DNA of 43,851 nt from an uncultured Clostridia bacterium (GTDB taxonomy: Bacteria > Bacillota > Clostridia > Christensenellales > Pumilibacteraceae), in NCBI GenBank assembly GCA_934277845.1, contig CAKQVV010000005.1, positions 1 to 43,851 of the forward strand. Reading direction: 5' to 3'. Every line of letters begins with the position of its first letter. The first letter of the stretch is position 1. Shown piece after piece: positions 38,605-43,851 of this stretch. A program made the position numbers and the translations under genes. The notes below the pieces were generated by a model that was not told where the DNA came from, searched no databases, and saw only the letters and a list, made by a program, of their open reading frames with translations.

Positions 38605-39372
38605 ATGCAATCTACTAATCCCGCACTTAAAAATATGACTAACTATTGCAGCGGCGAGGATCTGGTCGACGAAACCAAAGTCGCGTCATACAAGGGCGTG
38701 GCGTTCAAGGCGTTGTACTATATCGTGCTCACGATGCTTGCGGCGTTTGGTTCGGCAATACTGCTTTTGCGTTTCCCCGGGATCTTTATCGCGGCGTGCG
38801 CAATCGCTCCCGTCGGCGCGATTATTTGTGCGCTTATCGCGTCGTTCGTCCCTGCGTCCTGCCCGGTGACCGGCTCGCTTTATGCGGTGTTTGAAGGCGT
38901 CGCCGTGGGCGTCGTATCGAAACTTGTCGACATGGCGTACCCCGGTATTGCGTTTTCCGCGCTGGTGTCGACTTTCGTCACGTTCGGCATAATGATGGCG
39001 CTGTACGCAACCGGCGTTATCCGCGTGACCGGCAAGTTCCGTTCGTTTATGTACAGCGCGCTCATCTGCGTTTTCGTGTGCGAACTGGTGATCGCGATTC
39101 TCGGCTATTTCGTGCCCGGCACGGCATACCTGTTCTATGGTAACACCTGGATAGCGATGATTGCGACCGGCATAATGGTATTGCTGGCGGCTTTCTATAT
39201 CCTCGTCGATCTGTCCGACGTCACGATGCTCGTCGACTCGCACATGGAGAAGAAGTACGAGTGGCGCGCGGCGTTCGGGCTTACCGTCACGCTGATATGG
39301 CTGTACGTCGAGATTCTGCGCATACTGGTAATTATCGCAAGCATATTCGGCGGCGGCAAAAAGAGAAACTAA
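38605..39372 (+). CDS. Bax-inhibitor-1/YccA-like membrane protein
   Basis: The 255-residue protein (from ATG 38605) starts MQSTNPALKN, the opening typical of BaxI_1-type proteins, followed by seven or so hydrophobic segments. A family-like ASFVPASCPVTGSLYAVFEGVAVG stretch lies after the second segment, and DLSDVTMLVDSHMEKKYEW near the C terminus. Homologues form membrane channels or leaks implicated in Ca2+ and stress homeostasis; function here is unproven. GGAGG at 38585-38589 is 15 bases from the ATG but only six from an in-frame CTG at 38596, so translation might begin at CTG. A TTG at 38569 lies upstream of that site and is unlikely. The P-type ATPase follows after 35 bases. Confidence 0.83.
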   Translation: MQSTNPALKNMTNYCSGEDLVDETKVASYKGVAFKALYYIVLTMLAAFGSAILLLRFPGIFIAACAIAPVGAIICALIASFVPASCPVTGSLYAVFEGVAVGVVSKLVDMAYPGIAFSALVSTFVTFGIMMALYATGVIRVTGKFRSFMYSALICVFVCELVIAILGYFVPGTAYLFYGNTWIAMIATGIMVLLAAFYILVDLSDVTMLVDSHMEKKYEWRAAFGLTVTLIWLYVEILRILVIIASIFGGGKKRN

Positions 39373-39407
39373 CCGGATAACTTCGATCCGAAAAAAACGG
39401 AGAAAAC

Positions 39408-42155
39408 ATGAACAACGAAAAACCACAAAAACCCATCGGTTCGCGCCCGCGCAAGATTGCGGCGGTGAACGAAAAGGCGCCGAAACCCGTCGGAACGCTT
39501 GGTCCCGTCGCGCCGTCCGCGGCAGAGAACGAGGACGTAACCCGTCTGAAAACCGAAGTGGGCAAAGCGATCGATCAGTCGGTTTTCGACGACGAAACGC
39601 TTGCGCCCGAGGATTACAAGGTCAGGACTTCGGCGATCGACGTCGGGATACTTTCCAAAGACAGGCTGAAAAATCGCACCAAAACCAAGATATTAAAGAC
39701 GACCGACGCGTTTATTTCCAAAGCCGAACGTTTTTATCCCACGATAGAAGAGGGATTGACGCAGGATCAGGTCAATCGCCGCATCGAAGAAGGACTTTTC
39801 AACTATACCGACGTCAAGAGCGGCAAGACGTATCTCAACATTTTCCTGTCGAACATCTTTACGTTCTTCAACATGCTGACTTTCGCGGTGGCGATCGCGC
39901 TCATCGTGTTCCAGTCGGGCATAGAAAAACTGTTCTTTATGCTGATAGTGCTGCTTAACATCGCCATCGGCATATTCCAGGAGATCCGCTCCAAGCGCAC
40001 CGTCGACAAACTGAAACTGGTCACGACTCCCACGGCTACGGTCGTGCGCGACGGCGAAAAAATGACGATACCCGTGTCCGAGATCGTGCTCGACGACATT
40101 ATGTACGTCGAACTCGGCAAGCAGGTTTGCTCGGATGCGATCGTTGTAAAAGGCGAGGCCGAACTCAACGAATCGCTGTTGACCGGCGAGAGCGTTCCCG
40201 TCAAGAAAAAGCAGGGCGACGTGCTGTATTCCGGTTCGTTCGTTTCCGGCGGCGGTTGCTGGGCGCGCGTCGACAAAGTGGGCGCGGCGAACTATGTCGA
40301 AAAACTGACGAGTTACGCAAAGAAATACAAAAAACCGAAATCCGAACTCCGCGAATCCGTTTCGTTCATCATCAAAATAGTGTCCGTGATCATCGTGCCG
40401 GTAGCCGCATTATTGCTGTGGCTGGGCGCGCGCGGCAACGAAATGTCCTGGGACGACTGGCGCGCAAACGTGCAACTCGTGGGCGGCGCGGTGATCGGAA
40501 TGATCCCGTCGGGAATGTTCCTGCTCACTTCCGTTGCGCTCGCGACTTCGGTCATAAGACTTGCGAAAAAACGCACGCTCGTGCAGGATCTTTACTGCAT
40601 AGAGATGCTGGCGAGGGTGAATGTGCTGTGTCTTGACAAAACAGGTACGATCACCGACGGCTCGATGCAGGTTCACGACGTGATCGAGTGCAAGGGCAAT
40701 AATTTTACGGTGCCGTTGTCCGAGATTATCGGCTCGATACTCACGGCGACGGGCGACAACAACCAGACCGCGCTCGCGCTTGCCGAAAAATTCGGCTATT
40801 CGCAGACTCTTTCGCCTAAAACCGTGGTGCCGTTCTCGTCGCAAAAGAAACTGTCCGCAGTGACTTTCGAGGGCGAAGGCACGTTCGTGCTCGGCGCGCC
40901 CGAGTTTGTCGTCAAGGACGCGGGCGTAAGGTTAGAGCGCATAATCAACGAAAACGCGCGCAACGGTTTCCGCGTGCTGATGCTGGCACATTCGCCGCTC
41001 GAAATTTCGGGCGACAGACTGCCCGGCGCACGCCGTCCCGTGTGCCTGATTGTTATCGAGGACCATATCCGCGAGGACGCGCCCGAGGTTATTCGCTGGT
41101 TCAAGGAAAACAACGTCGCGGTCAAGATCATCAGCGGCGACAATCCGCTTACCGTTTCCGAAGTCGCGGCGAGAGTGGGCGTGGAAAACGCGTCCATGTA
41201 CGTCAGTTTAGAGGGCATGAGCACCCGCGAAGTCATAGAGGCGGCGAACAAGTACACCGTGTTCGGCAGGGTTACGCCCGAGCAGAAGTGTACGCTCATC
41301 AAGGCGCTTAAATCCAAGGGCAATACCGTCGCGATGACGGGCGACGGCGTGAACGACATTCTCGCAATGCGCGAAGCCGATTGTTCGGTCGCGATTGCGT
41401 CCGGCTCGGAAGCGGCGAGGAACGTCAGCCATTTGGTTCTTCTCGACTCGGATTTCTCGTCCATGCCCGAGGTCGTCATGGAAGGGCGCAGGGTAGTCAA
41501 CAATATCCAGCAGTCAAGCACGCTGTTCCTGATGAAAACGCTGATGTCGGTCATGCTGTCGATAATCGCGGTCGTCATGGCGGTGACGAAAACTTCGGAA
41601 AAACTGTACTTTTTCGACACGTCGAACCTGACATGTCTGGAAATGTTCGTAATAGCGATACCGTCGTTCGCGCTTGCGCTGCAACCGAACAAGAATATTA
41701 TCAAGGGCGGTTTTTTAAGCAACGTACTGCGCAGATGCGTTCCGGGCGGATTCACGCTGGTTGCGGCGGTCATGTCGGTTTACTTCTATAACCGTATCGG
41801 CGGCGCGGCGCTGGGACTTACCGAGCAGGTTTATACGACGATGCTCGTTTCCGCCGTCGTGTATACCGGCATCATGGCGCTTGTGTCTATCTGCCGTCCG
41901 TTCAACGCCTACCGCGCGGTCCTGGTGATCTTCACCGTTGCGCTGTGTACGATCATGCTCACGGTGTTTCTCGACATGTTCGCGGGTATCGGCGCGATCA
42001 CACCGTTCGGCGATATTATCTCGGTATTCAAAATCGGTTTCAACAACATCACGTTCCTCACGACGGTGATATTGTCCAACTACTTCATACTCGCACTTTT
42101 TACTTTTTTACTGAACAAATTCAGAATAGGAGATAAGAACCATGACAATCAATGA
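39408..42155 (+). CDS. P-type cation ATPase (CtpE-like)
   Basis: This 915-residue E1-E2 ATPase has an N-terminal extension of about 95 polar residues, then the actuator motif LLTGESVPVKK, the phosphorylation site CLDKTGTITDG (Asp410), the hinge MTGDGVNDILAMREAD, and ten or so membrane segments. The overall pattern (short motifs such as GSEAARNVSHLVLLDSDFSSMPEVV and SNLTCLEMFVIAIPSFALALQPN) recalls the CtpE group linked to Ca2+ uptake in mycobacteria. The substrate is thus probably Ca2+ or another divalent ion, by inference. Pairing with a BI-1-like protein fits Ca2+ homeostasis. Its final 14 bases overlap the galactokinase start. Confidence 0.86.
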   Translation: MNNEKPQKPIGSRPRKIAAVNEKAPKPVGTLGPVAPSAAENEDVTRLKTEVGKAIDQSVFDDETLAPEDYKVRTSAIDVGILSKDRLKNRTKTKILKTTDAFISKAERFYPTIEEGLTQDQVNRRIEEGLFNYTDVKSGKTYLNIFLSNIFTFFNMLTFAVAIALIVFQSGIEKLFFMLIVLLNIAIGIFQEIRSKRTVDKLKLVTTPTATVVRDGEKMTIPVSEIVLDDIMYVELGKQVCSDAIVVKGEAELNESLLTGESVPVKKKQGDVLYSGSFVSGGGCWARVDKVGAANYVEKLTSYAKKYKKPKSELRESVSFIIKIVSVIIVPVAALLLWLGARGNEMSWDDWRANVQLVGGAVIGMIPSGMFLLTSVALATSVIRLAKKRTLVQDLYCIEMLARVNVLCLDKTGTITDGSMQVHDVIECKGNNFTVPLSEIIGSILTATGDNNQTALALAEKFGYSQTLSPKTVVPFSSQKKLSAVTFEGEGTFVLGAPEFVVKDAGVRLERIINENARNGFRVLMLAHSPLEISGDRLPGARRPVCLIVIEDHIREDAPEVIRWFKENNVAVKIISGDNPLTVSEVAARVGVENASMYVSLEGMSTREVIEAANKYTVFGRVTPEQKCTLIKALKSKGNTVAMTGDGVNDILAMREADCSVAIASGSEAARNVSHLVLLDSDFSSMPEVVMEGRRVVNNIQQSSTLFLMKTLMSVMLSIIAVVMAVTKTSEKLYFFDTSNLTCLEMFVIAIPSFALALQPNKNIIKGGFLSNVLRRCVPGGFTLVAAVMSVYFYNRIGGAALGLTEQVYTTMLVSAVVYTGIMALVSICRPFNAYRAVLVIFTVALCTIMLTVFLDMFAGIGAITPFGDIISVFKIGFNNITFLTTVILSNYFILALFTFLLNKFRIGDKNHDNQ

Positions 42156-43320
42156 ACTCAAAAAGCGTTTTGTCGAGATCTACGGCGGATCGGAAGCCGA
42201 CCTTCGCGTGTTTTCGGCGGCGGGCAGAGTAAACCTCATCGGCGAACATATCGATTATTGCGGCGGCAAAGTTTTCCCCGCGGCACTCAACCTCCGCACC
42301 GCAGTCGTCGCGCGCAAGACCGGCAGGAACGAAATCCGTCTTGCGGCTACCACCATCGCCGACCGCGTTACTCTCGACCTTAATAACCTTAACGCTTACC
42401 GCGACCTCAAATGGGGCGATTATCAGGCGGGCGTCGCCTACGTCATGCAAAACGACGGCTATGAAATCGTCGGCTGTGATCTTTTGTACGACACCGACGT
42501 ACCGTTCGGTTCGGGACTCAGTTCGTCCGCGTCCATCGAAGTCGCTACCGCTATGACTCTCGCCACGTTCTCGGCGGAAGCGGGCGGAAAGGGCGTCGAC
42601 CTCGTTCGGCTCGCGGTGCTCGGTCAGCGCAGCGAGAACACCTACAACGGCGTCAACTGCGGCATTATGGACCAGTTTGCGTCCTCGCTCGGCAAGAAAG
42701 ACCATGCGATCCTTCTCAACTGCAAGACGCTCGAATACGATTATATTCCGCTCGAACTCGGCGATTACGCGCTCGTCATCGCCAACTGTAACAAGCCGCG
42801 CTCGTTGCAGGAGGGCAAGTACAACGAACGCCGCGCCGAAACCGAAGAGGCGCTTGCCGCGCTCAAAACCGTACTCCCCGGAATTACCTGTCTTGCGGAC
42901 ATTACTCCCGAACAGTTCGAAAAAGCGGGGAAAACCGTGCTTTCCGGCAAGGTTTACGACCGCGCGAAACACGTCGTCGAAGAGTGCGCACGCGTATTAA
43001 AGTCCGCCGACGCGCTCGAAAAAGGCGACATCAGGACCTTCGGCGAGTATCTTAACCAGTCGCATTATTCGCTCCGCGACCTCTATGAAGTTACCGGAGA
43101 GTATCTCGACGCGCTGTCGCAGCGCGAACGCGAGTTCCCCGGTTGCATCGGCGCGCGTATGACCGGCGCGGGCTTCGGCGGCTGCACCGTCGCGCTCGTC
43201 GAGAAAAACAAGGTCGACGAGTTCGTAAAATACGTCGACGAGAAGTACTACGGCGACATGGGAGTCCGTGCGCTGTTCTATACGACCAGCATCGAGAACG
43301 GCGCGCAGGAAGTGAAATAA
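42142..43320 (+). CDS. galK: galactokinase
   Basis: ATG 42142 follows AGGAG within the end of the ATPase gene. The 392-residue protein contains the galactokinase signature GRVNLIGEHIDYCGG (Glu35, His36, Asp38), the GHMP ATP-binding loop PFGSGLSSSASIEVA, and the catalytic Asp in NCGIMDQFASSLG. It also has the C-terminal GHMP motif ARMTGAGFGGCTVALV. It phosphorylates galactose at C1 for the Leloir pathway. galT and galE are not adjacent. The following 40 bases hold an inverted-repeat element that may help terminate transcription. Confidence 0.94.
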   Translation: MTINELKKRFVEIYGGSEADLRVFSAAGRVNLIGEHIDYCGGKVFPAALNLRTAVVARKTGRNEIRLAATTIADRVTLDLNNLNAYRDLKWGDYQAGVAYVMQNDGYEIVGCDLLYDTDVPFGSGLSSSASIEVATAMTLATFSAEAGGKGVDLVRLAVLGQRSENTYNGVNCGIMDQFASSLGKKDHAILLNCKTLEYDYIPLELGDYALVIANCNKPRSLQEGKYNERRAETEEALAALKTVLPGITCLADITPEQFEKAGKTVLSGKVYDRAKHVVEECARVLKSADALEKGDIRTFGEYLNQSHYSLRDLYEVTGEYLDALSQREREFPGCIGARMTGAGFGGCTVALVEKNKVDEFVKYVDEKYYGDMGVRALFYTTSIENGAQEVK

Positions 43321-43360
43321 AACCGAATAACAGTATAAAAGGTCAAACCCGTTCCCGAAG

Positions 43361-43430
43361 CGGGAGATTCCACGTCGCAACGGCATTGTTTTGTTGATTA
43401 AAACAATGCCGTTGCGCCTCTGAATGACGT
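43361..43430 (-). repeat. inverted copy of the constant-arm repeat after galK
   Basis: CGGGAGATTCCACG...CTCTGAATGACG arms surround the palindromic core CAACGGCATTGTTTT with AAAACAATGCCGTTG. The same core occurs at 28102-28169 with a single-base change. The remaining bases to 43585 hold no gene. Confidence 0.7.
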
Positions 43431-43585
43431 TATAAACGTAACGGTTGCGGTTTATTTTAGATTCCCGTCCGCATTTAAATTCCACTGATACAGTAAGCGA
43501 GCAGGGACGCAGGCGGCGGATTGCGGAGAGCGTCCTATATTAAAGTTTAATTAAATTTGCCGGGGAAGCGTCGATTAACATTGAC

Positions 43586-43614
43586 TGACGAAGAATAGCA
43601 AAGTAAAATATAAT
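43586..43614 (+). promoter_or_regulatory. promoter of the last (partial) gene
   Basis: TGACGA (43586-43591), 17-base spacer, TATAAT (43609-43614); the -35 box is weak. Confidence 0.5.
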
Positions 43615-43695
43615 AAATAAGACGGGTAAAAAAGTCGCTTATCCGATCGGCCGGGCAGTTGTCGCGTCTATGCGGCAAACCCGTAAGAGGTTAAT

Positions 43696-43851
43696 ATGAA
43701 AGACGAAACGAAACGAGAAAAACCGAAAAAGAAGAGAAAAGGTCCGGGGTGTTGCGGGTGTCTGGCGATATTCTGCCTTGTTTTTGTGCTGGTTATCGGA
43801 TCCGGCGTGGGCGTCGGCTGGTATTTCGGCGATAAATACACGAAACAGTAC
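43696..43851 (+). CDS. N terminus of a membrane protein (3' end outside window)
   Basis: AAGAGG precedes ATG 43696. The 52 visible residues start with a charged Lys/Arg-rich stretch, then CCGCLAIFCLVFVLVIGSG, a single transmembrane segment with three nearby cysteines, then GWYFGDKYTKQY outside. Topology is probably cytosolic N terminus with a large extracellular part to follow. The family cannot be named. Confidence 0.6.
   Translation, partial: MKDETKREKPKKKRKGPGCCGCLAIFCLVFVLVIGSGVGVGWYFGDKYTKQY

Overview
The window reads as a chromosomal segment of a low-to-moderate-GC Firmicute, probably an uncultured gut Clostridia member. The basis is strong AGGAGG-type ribosome sites, many TTGACA-17-TATAAT promoters, intrinsic terminators, BspA-type leucine-rich and InlB-repeat lipoproteins, and host-glycan genes (fucO, a NahK-like kinase, GH43, galK). 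The exact lineage is inference only. Both ends are cut: the first gene lacks its start and the last lacks its end. No tRNA, rRNA, CRISPR array, transposase or integrase was seen.

Layout. (1) 1-5.9 kb: Na/Pi symporter (partial), ribokinase and PHP phosphoesterase (overlapping), acyl carrier protein and AlkD-like repair protein (overlapping), then a CNNM/CorC-type CBS membrane protein behind a long leader. (2) 5.9-9.5 kb, minus strand: a heterodimeric ABC exporter whose two ATP sites are asymmetric. (3) 9.6-12.4 kb: a NahK-like sugar kinase and lactaldehyde reductase FucO. (4) 12.5-16.4 kb: two divergent XRE regulators, the second fused to a zinc-ribbon-like segment and a membrane domain, then a DUF5050/MBG lipoprotein. 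(5) 16.5-21 kb: a conflict-type island. It holds a DEDDh exonuclease with a BRCT-like tail, an AAA/ABC-type ATPase overlapping a DUF4435 (TOPRIM-like) protein in a PARIS-like pairing, a small polymorphic-toxin-like protein, and two tandem paralogous cysteine-rich proteins that could be its immunity partners. (6) 21-23.1 kb: an LRR lipoprotein whose promoter spacer contains a G9 run, bracketed by two copies of a structured repeat. (7) 23-27.2 kb: a degenerate nitrilase-like gene, gpsA, a cyclophilin, a GH43 glycosidase and QueT. (8) 27.2-38.5 kb: one giant lipoprotein gene (2897 codons) with a G9 run inside its coding sequence, bracketed by two similar repeat arrays in the same orientation. (9) 38.6-43.9 kb: Bax-inhibitor-1-like protein, CtpE-like P-type ATPase, galactokinase and the start of a membrane protein.

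The most interesting themes are two G9 tracts in surface-lipoprotein loci (one in a promoter spacer, one in a reading frame, where a change of one base either way truncates the protein); the compact ATPase + DUF4435 pair beside an exonuclease; the toxin/immunity-like cassette with stacked promoters; and a repeat family with constant arms and a variable palindromic core that surrounds the giant gene.
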